Positions 1 to 11,373 of a stretch of DNA of 64,000 nucleotides are shown here, in pieces (the first letter of the stretch is position 1; each line of letters begins with the position of its first letter). The position numbers were made by a program, and so were the translations under genes. The notes beneath the pieces were generated by a model that worked only from the letters and a program-made list of their open reading frames with translations, was not told the origin of the DNA and searched no databases. Source of the stretch: Tachypleus tridentatus. Its lineage: Eukaryota > Arthropoda > Merostomata > Xiphosura > Limulidae. The stretch spans positions 7,626,001-7,690,000 of the forward strand of contig NC_134825.1 in NCBI RefSeq assembly GCF_004210375.1, read 5' to 3'.

Positions 1-1085
1 CAAGAACCACAGCATTGTGTCATTCATTGTTTGTACTTACTGCTTACCAAGGACAGATTTTAGAAATTGTCAGCAGTTTCTGAAATGCATATACTGTGAC
101 TGCACTACATTACGGGCACTAAGTTTGGAGAAGACCTTGAAATATTTCAAAATATTTCAGATGTTATACAGCTTTATGAACAGTCTCCCTTTGAACACGA
201 GGCTGATCAGGAAGACTCAAGTTTGGATGAGGGAAGTTCAGATGACTTAGGGCCACCTTACAGTCACAAAAATCTGAAAATACAGTTTGTATGAGGTGGA
301 ATAGTGCTCTTAATATGCTAGAATCTATTCTTTCATTAACACAGTTGTGCATGAACATCTTGAAAGAAAACTGGGAAGAATGATTCAGTAATGGATACTG
401 AAGAACTGCACATGATTGAAAGTAGTAAGTGTCCTCAGTCTATTTCATGAGCTCACAGAAATGTTGACCTGCAGGAAGCTGTCTGGCAGTTAACACACCA
501 ATAAAGGACAAAATACAGTAAAAGGGTAATCCAGTAATTAAATACCTCAAGAAAATGACAACCTCAAAAATAAACTTTCACTTTAAATAATCGGAAGTTG
601 AAAAAGTGTCCTGTGTCCTTGACCAATCAGTTTTTTGTCTAATGTCCAAGGTAGAGATAGTTGAATCTCTTTTGGAACACATATGTACAACCATAACTCA
701 CATGGTTGCTTCACCTTTAAATTCTGATTCACTGTCTCATTCTACATCAATGAAAATGAAATTATTAAATTTGTTGATGGGCTAGAACACCTTAGATCCT
801 GGTGGACTTAGAGATAAAATATTGCAGTATCATTTGACAAGCCTAGTAAAACTGAGTGGGCAAATGCATTGCTCTTCTGGAAAATTAATGCATATAATTA
901 TTTAAGGTTAGCCAGTGCAGCAAAAAAATATTTGTCCATTTCCTGTTCAGGTCTTGTCACAAATGCAAAAAGGGGTTCACTCCATCCAAAGACTACAAAA
1001 AATATAAATCTAGTAAAAAAAAAATTGGCTAGTAAAGGTCAGATAAATGTCACTCACTTGTGTCAAGAACCAGGCTTTTAACATA
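1..1085 (+). mobile_element. hAT transposase remains (ZBED-like), left end outside window
   Basis: Decayed plus-strand coding DNA of a hAT transposase. Around 294-365 one frame reads RWNSALNMLESILSL followed by LCMNILKENW, which matches the conserved TRWNS..MLE block of hAT transposases. Around 865-1080 a 70-codon open stretch reads FWKINAYNYLRLASAAKKYL and then SLHPKTTKNINLV. This fits the C-terminal dimerisation region, usually YW....FP.LA..A.KYL...S....R..L.P. The two blocks are in the expected order and spacing, but many stops and frame changes separate them, so nothing functional remains. The left end lies outside the window and I found no right terminal repeat. The family call rests on motif recall (fair confidence); the subfamily is a guess. 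Confidence 0.6.
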
Positions 1086-1387
1086 CTGCATTAAAAGTGC
1101 TTACAATATTCATAAACATTGACACTGATGATATATTTTAGAGTTTCAATTATTTGTTGTTGTTTTTGGACAAGAGTACTTGTCTTTTAATATTTAGAAA
1201 GGTAATAGCAACATTGTTTTTAAATTAACGACATTGTGTATTTCAGTTGGTTTGATTGTTAACCTGTGCTTAAGACAGTGATACAAATAAGCTTTGCACA
1301 CTTATGTAACTTACGTACTATAATATCTCAAAGTTTACTTTTCTGTGGAGCACAGAACATTTTTTCTCAGTCTTAATTTCTCACCTA

Positions 1388-1789
1388 CAGTGAAGCGCCA
1401 CTAAGCCGAGGTATTTGGGGGGTCAACCTGCTTAACCGCAGCTTAAACCTTTGTGACTGAAAAGCCGAAGACGCCAACAGCTCCGCCAAGGAGCCTCATC
1501 CGGGCCATTGCGTGATCATTATAATATTAATGTATAGACTATTCAGATACAATTGACAAGTGCCGTTTTAACACAAATGACCAATGCATTGCAATGGTTT
1601 GCTTTTCCCCTTTTTAATAAATAAAATATACAACACAATTTTGATTAAGATTTATTAATAATATAAAGATTACAATAAAAATAAACCTTTTTTTTAGATT
1701 TAATAATAAAAAATTTTGGGACAAGACTTGCTACAGCGGCTTAAGTGATTTCGCTGTTTACTGGTCCGCGGCTTAATGGCGCTCCACTG
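1388..1789. mobile_element. pogo/Tigger-like MITE with 24-bp TIRs and TA duplication
   Basis: A 402-bp non-coding element. Its left end starts CAGTGAAGCGCCACTAAGCC and its right end, read in reverse complement, starts CAGTGGAGCGCCATTAAGCC. Three mismatches are seen over about 24 bp. TA flanks both ends (1386-1387 and 1790-1791), as in Tc1/mariner/pogo insertions. A second inward-facing copy of the CGGCTTAA-like motif lies subterminally (about 1736). The ends are GC-rich in an AT-rich surround. There is no ORF, so it must be mobilised in trans. Confidence 0.8.
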
Positions 1790-2029
1790 TATTAAAGAAT
1801 ATATAATTATCTTTAGTGATTCTGTAATTTATAAACCACATAATTTTTATTAACTGTTAAGCCACTTATAAGCCAGCTAAAAAGTTGATGAGCCAGCCAC
1901 CACTTATTTTATACTAAATAACTGGTTCACAAATCTAAATGGATTCTCACAGACCAGGACAATAGGGGCTAGTCAGGTGTGAGAGCAAGAAATTTTTTTT
2001 TTTTTTTTGTCAAGTAGTATGACTTATAA
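1790..2029. other. Short gene-free spacer
   Basis: AT-rich DNA between the MITE and the second hAT element, with a run of about 17 T at 1992-2008. No exon, RNA gene or repeat end is recognisable. Confidence 0.5.
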
Positions 2030-5000
2030 CAGCAGTCAGCAAACTATATCTGCAGGTCATTTGGTGACCCACACTCAAAAAGTATTAATTTCTTGGGGAA
2101 AGTCAGGTATTTGAAAACTTGTTTCTATTGGAAGTGAATGTCATTTTTTCTAACATAACATTTACACTGAATGAAAGAAGTGCAGCTTTGTGTATGTTCT
2201 GTGGGAAAATTAAAAAAAGGAATAATATTCCAATGTAATAAGTGAAATTGATAAACAATGTATTTGTATAAGTTACAATGAACCCTTAGGTTTGTTTAGA
2301 ACAAGTATGTACATGAATGACATATGGTTTGGCTTGGTATGTGCCTTCCAACTGAATCTTCTCAATAATTTTAGAAAGTATAAAACCAGATAAACTGGAA
2401 ATAACATATCAACTGATACATGCCCTGTTACACAACAAACTGTTCTGGAAATATGTGGGTAAAAATGGGACACAAGGCATACTGACACAGCCATTGAACA
2501 AACAGAATTACTTGCCCGTCTAGTGAAAGTAAGCAGCATTTAAATTTGTATATATATTTTTTTTCTAAGTCATCCTACCTCAGGGCTCCACATGGTTAAT
2601 CAAATCTTACATCTTCAAATAAAAACAGTTGTATTCGAATATTTTGCTCTCTCCATTCTGCAAGGAAAAATTAACTTAACATCATGTGTTGTCATTTAAA
2701 CTTTTATATTTATATGATATAAACATAATTTTGCACTTTTTTTGAACTTTTAATTTTTTTAATCTGAAAACAATTATTGTAATAGTTATCTAAATTCTGG
2801 CTCAGGAATTTATCACCTACAAAAATTTTTGTGGCTTTTTAGTTTAAAACCCATGTCTAAGTCAAACTCAAAAAATTTAAAACTGTTTCAACCGGTCTAG
2901 GAGTAATACTATGGATGTGTTCAGCACAACAACTGTGTTCAAAGCACTCTTTGTTCAGAAATTATTGCTACTCACACTTACAATACAGAGTGCCATTATT
3001 TATCAAAATACGAAGCCTCTCTTTCTAAAATGGGATTGGAATACATTTAAAAATGTATACAGAATGCTGGTTAACAGAAAGGAAGCATCCTTCACTTCTT
3101 TAGTTCAAAAAAGATCTTAACATGAGCTAGTTTTGTTGCATCACTTGGACTAGTCAGATATGTAAAACTTTTACTGAAGGTAAACTTTTGAAGAACATTC
3201 TTCTTGACTCAGTGATACCAAGAAAACCCACTTGAAGAGAAATATATGTAAAAACAGTTCGTTTGGGTTGAGAAAATATTTTACGTAGAGAAGCAAACAA
3301 TGTTTCAACCTTCTTCGGTCACAACGTTCGCTCCTCTACATAAAATATTTTCTCAACCCAAACGAGCCGTTTTTACATATACATTCTTCTTGACTGTTCA
3401 GAAAAGTTGTTTATCGATTTTCATAAGAAAAAGCAAATTCTAAGTAGATTAAAAAAAAATACTGTTATCTGCTAGGACCCTTTAGCATTGTGTCAATGAT
3501 ATGTCTAAGAATGTTACCCTTAGCTGCAGAATGCACCATATGGCACAACTGTAAACTAACAACTGCAAAACACACCATATGGTGTGCTTTAATTTCTTTT
3601 GAGAAACAGCCTGTGGAATGCACCCAATTTATTTATAAATTTTGATTGATTGATAATTTACTTCATAAAACTCTGCAGCTGAGGAGTTAATAACCAGATC
3701 AAGTGATGTTATTAGCTTAGCTGCCAACAAACGTATTGATATAAATACTGTCAGGCCAGCAATAGTTGTTTGCTAAGCAGCAATAAATATTCTTACTGTT
3801 CACAAAGAGCTATGTGCCTTTTCTCCAATGTTAGGCTCCACAAAATGTACTGACATCTTGAACACAGTCCATGAATTCTTCAAATATGAAAATGGAAACA
3901 GCCTAGATTTGAAGAAAAAAATATTTTCATTGGCAACAGACGTGTTAGGAAGAAAATATTAGCTTTGTTGAGCTATTAAAAGTTGGAAAAACTGTACTTA
4001 CATTTCATCCCATTACTCATGAAGAAAATTTGTAAAAACATCCTCCAAACAGTTAAATGATGTAATGAATGTTGTAGTTCAGATTACTAACATGATTATT
4101 GGACATTCATCCTTGATTCACAGAAAGTTTAAAAGTTTTTTTTTGAAGAAATAGAATGTGAATAAAAGGATTTATTGATGTATACTAAAGTTTGCTGGCT
4201 AAGCAGAGGGAAAGATATTAATATATTTTCAGCCTGCATCGATGCCACAGAAATTTTAAATAAGAAATTGGCAAGAGTTTCCCTCAGCTTAAGGACAGAG
4301 ACTGGATTTTAAAATAAAAGTTCTTAACAGATATTACAAATCATTTCAATTATTTTAATTTATGACTCCAAGGTAAAGAACATACTATCCTTAAACTTAA
4401 AGAGGAATGGTAGAGTTTTGTTTCAAAATTTCTGTATTTCATGATGATATATATGAAAGGACATTCAAATACTTTCCTTCACTGAAGATGTATGGACAAA
4501 ATGATGCCAGTCTGGACACACTTATGAGCTACATTCATGCACTGAAATGGAGTTAGAATCAAAATTTAAAAAATCTTAAGGCCTACACAGTCCAATGTTT
4601 GGCTTTATCATAATGCTAGGTGAAACAGATGAGAATATGCTGGAATTAAAATATTTCAACCTCCTTGGAATTCAAGATACAAAGATGGAGTTGATTGACC
4701 TTACAAGTTTATCTTTATGGAGAGATAAATACATGAATGTAATAATGAGCCTTAAGAAAACAGAAGTCATCTAAATATGATGTCTACAAGTTGGGCATCT
4801 CTTCTATCCAAGTTTTCTTCTTTTAAGAAAATAGCCTTTGCTTTTCTTTCAGCATTTGGATCGAATTATGTATGGGAACAGGTATTTTCACAAATGAAAT
4901 TCATTACAAATTCATCAAGGAACAGAATCATTGTATAAAACTCAACTTCATATGTCTTACTAAAAACATCAGACTATTCCCTGAATATTTCAAAGCTTTC

Positions 5001-5251
5001 AAAGGAAATGATGCAGTCCCATAAAAGCCACTGATTTAGTTCAGTTCTGTTTTTACATAGATACTTTAATAAATGTTTGTTGAAGTTCATTTCGCTTTAA
5101 TTAAAGTACCAAAACATTAAAATCTTATAACTTGTAAGAAAATATAAAAAAGTAATAGTAGTTAAAAATAAAAAGAGCACTGACCTATTACTTAATCAAA
5201 CAAATGATATGACATAAGTGACCCACTACAAAAAATGTTTTCTTATCACTG
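2030..5251 (+). mobile_element. Old hAT transposon with decayed transposase
   Basis: Remains of a Charlie/ZBED-type hAT element of about 3.2 kb. In the coding part (about 3700-5030) broken frames carry WLSREKDINIF (the RWLS.G..L block) and, near the end, KKIAFAFLSAFGSNYVWEQV followed by FSQMKFITNSSRNR. That last block is the C-terminal hAT domain that normally reads FGS.Y.CE..FS.MK..K...R. Weak similarity also begins near 2890. The right end reads TTATCACTG and the left end CAGCAGTCAGCAAAC. The flanks ACTTATAA (2022-2029) and ACTTAGAA (5252-5259) would be an 8-bp duplication with one mismatch. The coding part is sure to be hAT; the outer limits are less certain. It contains a later foldback insertion at 3210-3394. 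Confidence 0.6.
3210..3394. mobile_element. Foldback retroposon, copy 1, with 15-bp target duplication
   Basis: A short insert inside the old hAT. Two arms of about 50 bp, 3247-3297 and 3329-3379, are near-perfect inverted repeats (TTTGGGTTGAGAAAATATTT is in the left arm). They face each other across a 31-bp loop containing CTTCTTCGGTCACAACG. The sequence ACATTCTTCTTGACT occurs exactly on both sides (3195-3209 and 3380-3394). The call spans the second duplication. A duplication this long points to target-primed retroposition, not to a cut-and-paste MITE. A relative lies at 35085-35275. Confidence 0.65.
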
Positions 5252-5891
5252 ACTTAGAAGATAAAACTGTACACACTGGTATAGTAGTCTTGTGAAAAAC
5301 CCCTTATCAACATCACATACTCAGAAGGGCTTAATGCTGTCTGTCATGATTTAACTTGATGCAGATTTTGAAAGTGAGAAATATTCCACTTCAGACAGCA
5401 CTGACCAAGTTGGGAGTTCCACTGTCTACAATATATAGAATCTTACAGTTACAAAAATTAAGAAAATAAAACACAACAAATCAACTTCACAGTTTCTGTG
5501 AAGACTGTGAAATGGCAATTAGAGAGAGATGAAACTAAAATGTGGCATAAGTAATTTAAGACAATAATGTTGTAATCATCTACTGCCTGTAAGGTTTCAT
5601 CCAGGGGAATTTGACAGTTAGAGGTAAGGGAAGCAGTTTTATGGGAAGTGACATTAAAAAGAAGTTTTCTGTCATCTCCTATAAAGGAATACCAAAGCCA
5701 GATGGTCAAAGTGAAAGAAGATAGTCATGAGAAGAAATTTTATTTCAAGGAAAACTGTTGAGTACCTCAAAACAAAACATTGTATGATTAAATTACTACA
5801 AATTATCTTAGAAGACAATGGAGATGATCGTTATAAGAACTTTACAAAGAAAGGGGAAGGAAAGCATTTGATCACATTTCTGAACAGGAAG
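5252..5891. other. Gene-free stretch, unrecognised
   Basis: Small open frames on both strands look like chance ORFs (no known motif, no splice context). It may be the degraded 5' part of the protein family seen from 7630 onward, but I could not match it. Confidence 0.3.
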
Positions 5892-5991
5892 GATTTGTTT
5901 GTTTCTTATAGTATAAAGCCACACTATTTACTGTGTCCACGAAGGGGAATCAAACCCGTGATTTTAGAGTTATAGATACAAAGACTGTCCC
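5892..5991 (-). mobile_element. Old fragment of the short tRNA-derived SINE
   Basis: The plus strand reads TATAAAGCCACACTATTTACTG and then GAAGGGGAATCAAACCC, GTGATTTTAGAGTTATAGAT. This is a diverged copy of the SINE at 51915-52041 in the same orientation, so the element itself is on the minus strand. The tRNA B-box region (GGGTTTGATTCCCC in reverse complement) can still be read. No target duplication was found. Confidence 0.6.
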
Positions 5992-6547
5992 AGAGAGGTA
6001 TGAAGAGAAAGGAACTATTGAAAATAAAATCAATATGTCCCTGTAGTGAACAGTGCAGGAGTTGTTTCAGGCAAAAATTGTAAGAACATCATTTCCTACA
6101 AGCAAAAGCAGATTTCAAGCTAAAATGAAGACTAATGAAGAAAAATGCTTAGAAGAGGTACATAAAAACAAGAAAAAAAAAAAGGAGAATGGTCAGGAAA
6201 AAGACAATTTCATTTACAAAATGGTTTAGCAATTGGTAATGGTTGAAATGGATAATCTGCCCTCAAAAAGCCATTTAAAAGTGGGAGTTAAACAGATCAT
6301 TGACAATGAGTCACCTATTTGTGTTGATAAAGTGCAAATGTAGTTGGCCAACAAAAGCAAGCAACAAAACATCTCTCTGAGAAGAAATAATGTCTGCATT
6401 GCAACAGAACAGACAAAAAACCTACATGAAGATACAGATATAGCACACTGTGATGAAATATGAAGGTTCAAGAATTCAAAAGTGAAGCTTGAGAAAAAAA
6501 AAGAGAGGTAACTCTGTAACTCCCTCGTAACTGATGCAAGAAATAAG

Positions 6548-7012
6548 TGGAGATATGGACAAAAGGAAGATGTGTGACAGTGGAGGTATGGACAAAAGGA
6601 AGATGTGTGACAGTGGAGATATGGACAAAAGCAAGATGTGTGACAGTGGAGATATGGACAAAAGCAAGATGTGTGACAGTGGAGATATGGACAAAAGGAA
6701 GATGTGTGACAGTGGAGATATGGACAAAAGGAAGATGTGTGACAGTGGAGATATGGACAAAAGGAAGATGTGTGACAGTGGAGATATGGACAAAAGGAAG
6801 ATGTGTGACAGTGGAGATATGGACAAAAGGAAGATGTGTGACAGTGGAGATATGGACAAAAGCAAGATGTGTGACAGTGGAGACATGGACAAAAGCAAGA
6901 TGTGTAGACAGTGGAGATATGGACAAAAGCAAGATGTGTAGACAGTGGAGATATGGACAAAAGGAAGATGTGTGACAGTGGAGATATGGACAAAAGCAAG
7001 ATATGTAGACAG
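6548..7012. repeat. 33-bp minisatellite, about 14 units
   Basis: Tandem array of the unit GACAAAAGGAAGATGTGTGA plus CAGTGGAGATATG. Most units are exactly 33 bp. The last few carry an extra A (GTGTAGACAG) and are 34 bp. A G/C variant (AAAGGAAG versus AAAGCAAG) alternates between units. Because the period is a multiple of three, long open frames appear in several frames of both strands. On the plus strand one reads as an 11-residue repeat MDKRKMCDSGD. The frames are a by-product of the period; there is no promoter, splice or homology evidence for a gene. Confidence 0.9.
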
Positions 7013-8566
7013 TCATAACAAAAGATGACAGCAAGTCCAATTATCTGCCAGTATGACAAAGCCATTGATGTTGAAAGACTGTTTTGCAGGACACCAAACA
7101 CCAAAAGAAGAGTGAAGATATCCAGAACATCCCATCTGGCTGGAAAGGCATCTGTGAACAGGTGTAAGCCTGCAAAGGATGGAGGAAGATGAAATTTTAC
7201 AGTTGTATGGAAATGTCTGAGCCACAATAACAGGGGGAAGGAATAACAGAGGTAGATTAATAAGAAAATGTAATGGATCACATGGTATATACGACTGTTC
7301 TACTAGAGGTGGACACAACAGTGAGAGGACCCAATAGTGACAGAACCTTATTCACCATGAGAAAATGATACATGAGAGCTTTGGAAAGCAGAAGATTCAA
7401 ATCTCAAAAATGTAAATGAAAAGGCTGAGTCAATTACATGAGATTTAGTCAACATCTTTGAAGCTCCTAGACAGAGGTCTGTGTCTCAACTTCTAACAAG
7501 TTATTTCTAGATCCCACTCACTTCACTGCATGATTTAAGCCTTAAATTTCCCTTAATAGAACATCAAGTGAGGCCTAAAAAACACCCAATCTATGAAGCT
7601 AAAACAAAGGAATGTTAATGGTTGAAAAAGACAGCTACAGTAGTTAGTAGTATATAGGTAAAATTGTGATTCTATATTCTAAGCAGAGTTTCACATTAGC
7701 ACACAGTTGCATGAAATTAAGCCAAAATTTACATTGCTCTTCTACATCTTTTCAAAGAAAATACTCATTCAGCTGCAAATGGTAAGACATACAATGATAA
7801 AAGCTGAAGAATCAATTCAGCATATGAACCCAGTCCAGACATGTGTCATTATCATGGATTAGTCTCTTTACAGCCTTGCTAAACAGATTCAGTGGACATA
7901 TCCTGAAATATCTGATGAAAACAATTTTGTAGTCGTCACAGGTAGCCTCCATATTGAAAAAAACATTTTAAGATTTTGGGTTACTGGCATGATGGCATTG
8001 GATGGTTTGAGTTGATAGTCGAGACCGACATTAAGTGCGTCTCATGAAGCATATACAATATGCTTACCAGGTGACCATAACTGCCTGCATATACTTCAAC
8101 AAGTTGCATATAACAAGAAACCAGTTTACAATGGTGCTACTACTTTTGCAAACTGGTATGAAAATAAACCAAACTTCAGTTTATTTATCAGGATGCTGTC
8201 AGAACTTGGGTTCTTATTAAACCTTCACATTATCATGAAAACTTTTATTTATATGTATTTACCCTAGACCAAGTCATTCCATTATACTTTGCTATAAACA
8301 ATGTGCACTATGCATATTGAAATGGCCAGACTGAAAGAACCTCATCATACAGTACATGGAGGATTCATCATGGGCAATTTCACTGCACAAAGTTCTCACT
8401 CATGGCACTTGTTCAGTCCCAAAAATAATCTAATGAAAGCATAAAACAATGAGGAAGAGCTGTTAGGTTATCTAATAGTCCAACAGATCTCAGGAGGTGT
8501 ATGCTACATGGGCCAGATAATGATAGTAAACACTCATTTCTCACCAAAAATAGTAATATATTATGG

Positions 8567-8690
8567 GAACCTATTTATCAAGTCCATGGTATAGACCATC
8601 AAAGACTACAAGAATCTATTAATCAAATCCATGGCAGAGATCATCAAAGACCAAGGGAATCTATTTATCAAAGCTAGTGATGGTCTATTA
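8567..8690. repeat. Short tandem repeat, about 46-bp unit, 2.5 copies
   Basis: The segment GGAACCTATTTATCAAGTCC repeats with changes as GAATCTATTAATCAAATCC and GAATCTATTTATCAAAGC. Each copy is followed by ATGG..(A/G)GA.CATCAAAGAC. It lies inside the decayed multicopy protein copy. Confidence 0.65.
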
Positions 8691-9056
8691 ACTATATGTA
8701 CAAAGATATGATAGATGTAAGTGTAGTGAATATTGTCAAATTAGACAAGTGAACTGGAAGAAAGTGGTATGAATCACTTGTAGAAGGACAACTGACCAGT
8801 CAAAGGCAACCAGTGATTAACATCACAAAGGGAATCAATTTTCCTATAATTAACAAATATCACTCAAAGATTCAGCATGAAGCAGCTGCATTACTAAAAT
8901 ACTGTAATCTGTTCCTTGATTATACACGTTAATTTGGAGGTAGAAATGTTGTGGAATTTTTTCCTATGAGAATAGTCCTAAACCACTCTTATCATGTCAG
9001 GGAAAATGTAAAATGGGAATAATACCTGACCTTCTCAATTATCTGGAAGAACAGTG

Positions 9057-9305
9057 TACATGTGTACCCAGTGAACACTGGTAAGATATATCAATTAAAC
9101 ATGTGTACCCAGTGAACACTGGTAAGATATATCAATAAAACGTGTACCCAGTGAACACTGGTAAGATACATCAATAAAACATATGTTCCCAGTGAACACT
9201 GGTAAGATATATCAATAAAACATATGTACCCAGCAAACACTGGTAACATATATCAATAAAACATATGTACCCAGTAAACACTGGTAAGATATATCAATAA
9301 AAATT
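9057..9305. repeat. 41-bp tandem repeat, six units
   Basis: Six head-to-tail units of about 41 bp with the core GTACCCAGTGAACACTGGTA then AGATATATCAATAAAACATAT. The units differ by a few bases. CCAGTGAACACTGG inside each unit is a near-palindrome, so each unit can form a small hairpin. It lies between the two recognisable blocks of the decayed protein copy. Confidence 0.9.
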
Positions 9306-9960
9306 CTTGACAGTGTAGCAATAGTCCATATATAAATGCAAAGCACAGCAAAGGCATTTGGCAATTATGCAAACAATGAATTTTTGTTTTGCATCTTCTC
9401 AGAGAAGACTGACAAGAGAAAACTGGGATAGTGGTACAAGGAAAAGAGTACATAAAAATACCTGTCTCTCAGGAAACTGGAATGTTTTTTTTTTTTTTTT
9501 TCAGAATGGTCAAAACAAGGAAGAACTCTTCACACTTCTTGTCCAGAAACTACTGAAAATGGATGTCAGACCTAAACACATATTCATAACAGAGTTTGAG
9601 TCCTCACAGTTTACGTTTCATAAAGAAATGAAATGCCAGATCTTCAGCCACACAGTCAAGAGGTTGCAGATACCTGTGTTATTTTACACGTGGCGCATGC
9701 TACCAAAGAATGTCATAAAAATGTAATTATTAGGACTGTTTGCACTGATGTAGTGGTTACTGCCATACCACAATTACTAAATGTATGTTTGACAGAACAG
9801 TTGATTACTTTTGGTGTTTGAAAAATTTAAATACACCCTTTGTCACTAATACTTTGAGCTCAGGTCCAGAAAAGGCAACTGGTTTGCTTTTTTTCAGGCA
9901 TTCACAGGTTGTGATAACATTTTTTTTATTTACTGCAGAGAAAAATCAAAATGGTACAGA

Positions 9961-11373
9961 TTGTTTAAGAAGTATACCTAAAGATAAGTGAAACTTGTTG
10001 CACTAAGTAGTCCATTTTGTCCAAAGAAATACCCAATGAGAATATTACATATGGAAGATATTTTAATCTTGAAGTGGGGATGTGGTTTAATACTGTGTAT
10101 GTCACTGAACACAGTAATTAATAAACATACCAATGGGAAGTTTCATTTACAGCTTGGCACATGTCAAAACTTTTTATCTGTAGCGTTATATCTATCTGTT
10201 TTGTGGAAAGACAATTGGCATTTGTGAAGACAGAATTTTTGCAAAATGTAAAGGTTTATTATAGAATACTTAATGGTTAACAAGCCAAGGCTGAAATTCC
10301 TTTTCCTTGTATTAGTGTTAACTGTAACAAAACACAAATACCAGCTGAAGACAACTATTAATGCACATGAACAGTTACAATAGATAATTAATAAAGCACC
10401 AAACATTTTTAAACTGCTTATGGTCAGACAACAAAGTAGTCAGAACATTAACGATTCAGTTGCAGCAGTAATATACTCCTGTTATCATATGCTACACATT
10501 ATGACTTAACTTTACGTTTCAAAAGAGACTTAGCTGTCATGTCACTGACAAAAGAAAAAGAATTGGTGTTACTTAAAGGGTACATAATAAACATAAATCC
10601 AACTACAAAATTACACAAGTGTAGTTTAATGCTTTATCAGTGAGCATTTAAAAAAAAACTTACTAACCATAACTTAAATATTTATAATACTGACCAAACT
10701 GTTTTAAGACATAGAAAACAATTTTTTTGTCACTTGAAACAGAACAAACAACCCAGACTTAATCCTGAATGGTTAATACGACCCAACATATAAAATCCAC
10801 TTATTATCTTGATTGATATTTACTTTACAACAATGAAAAACAAGATTACTGTACATATGATACAGATACAAGGTTCAAACTGTTATTAAAGAAAACAAAC
10901 TAATGAATAAAATGCAAATATATTTTACAGTGAACACACAAAACAAGTATTCAGTTTCATGAGAGAACATTTAATGAAAACAAAGTAGTAGTATTATTTA
11001 AAGTTTTAAATGACAGCATATAGGTAGGATAACAATTTAACTGTTTCTCAAAGTATTCAGTGATACAAAGTTACAGAATCTGTTAGGTTTATGACCAATG
11101 AAATGCATTACATGTATCTAGTAAATATTTTCATTACACAAAATACATTTCGACCAGATTCATAACACGTTTTATAAGGATTAATAAGTAATGGTATAAG
11201 TTTGACATTATATATATAACCAACAAAAAACTAAATACATAAATGACTATAAAAGATGATGCACATATATTCGTAATTTCAAAATTTAAAAAACAAATCA
11301 CAATAACATACCCAAAACAATGTTGTCATCTGCTCAATTTTTTTTTGCAAAAAAAAAAGTTTAATAAACTAAT
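9961..11373 (-). other. Probable 3' UTR and downstream flank of the zinc-finger gene
   Basis: AT-rich DNA with no convincing exon. It lies directly downstream of the zinc-finger stop codon on the minus strand, so much of it is probably 3' UTR. Several AATAAA signals can be read on the minus strand, for example near 10256, but none can be chosen as the true end without transcripts. Confidence 0.4.

Larger units (their letters stand above)
7630..9960 (+). pseudogene. Decayed copy of a large uncharacterised multicopy protein (DTDVV family)
   Basis: Two separated plus-strand blocks match a long uncharacterised protein that I recall in many copies in cnidarian and arthropod genomes. The first (about 7760-8560) reads FVVVTGSLHIEKNILRF, then a stretch like RYAHQVTACALY, and later GRAVRLSNSPTDLRRCMLHG, which corresponds to the DQAHEQNN...GAVGLT..P..LRRWM..GPE block. 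The second (about 9500-9930) reads NGQNKEELFTLLVQKLL, then SQEVADTCVILHVAHATKEC and IIRTVCTDVVVTAI. That is the EADTR..LH...A.....V.VRT.DTDVVVL block, followed by FF-HAFTGCDT-like remains. The order agrees with the family. The interval between the blocks is filled by tandem repeats. The copy is clearly broken. The family's function is unknown to me, and its copy number hints that it travels with a mobile element. Confidence 0.55.

Noticed and set aside
2022-2090. The string GGTGACCCACACTCAAAAAGT as the right end of a further hAT element
   Set aside because: It resembles the GTGACCCACTACAAAAAATG near 5217 as a direct repeat, but no terminal CACTG follows. It was kept only as part of the left end of the second hAT.
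6226-7281. A 351-codon minus-strand open frame rich in Cys, His and Ser
   Set aside because: Most of it is the 33-bp minisatellite read in a period-preserving frame; the flanks show no homology or splice context.
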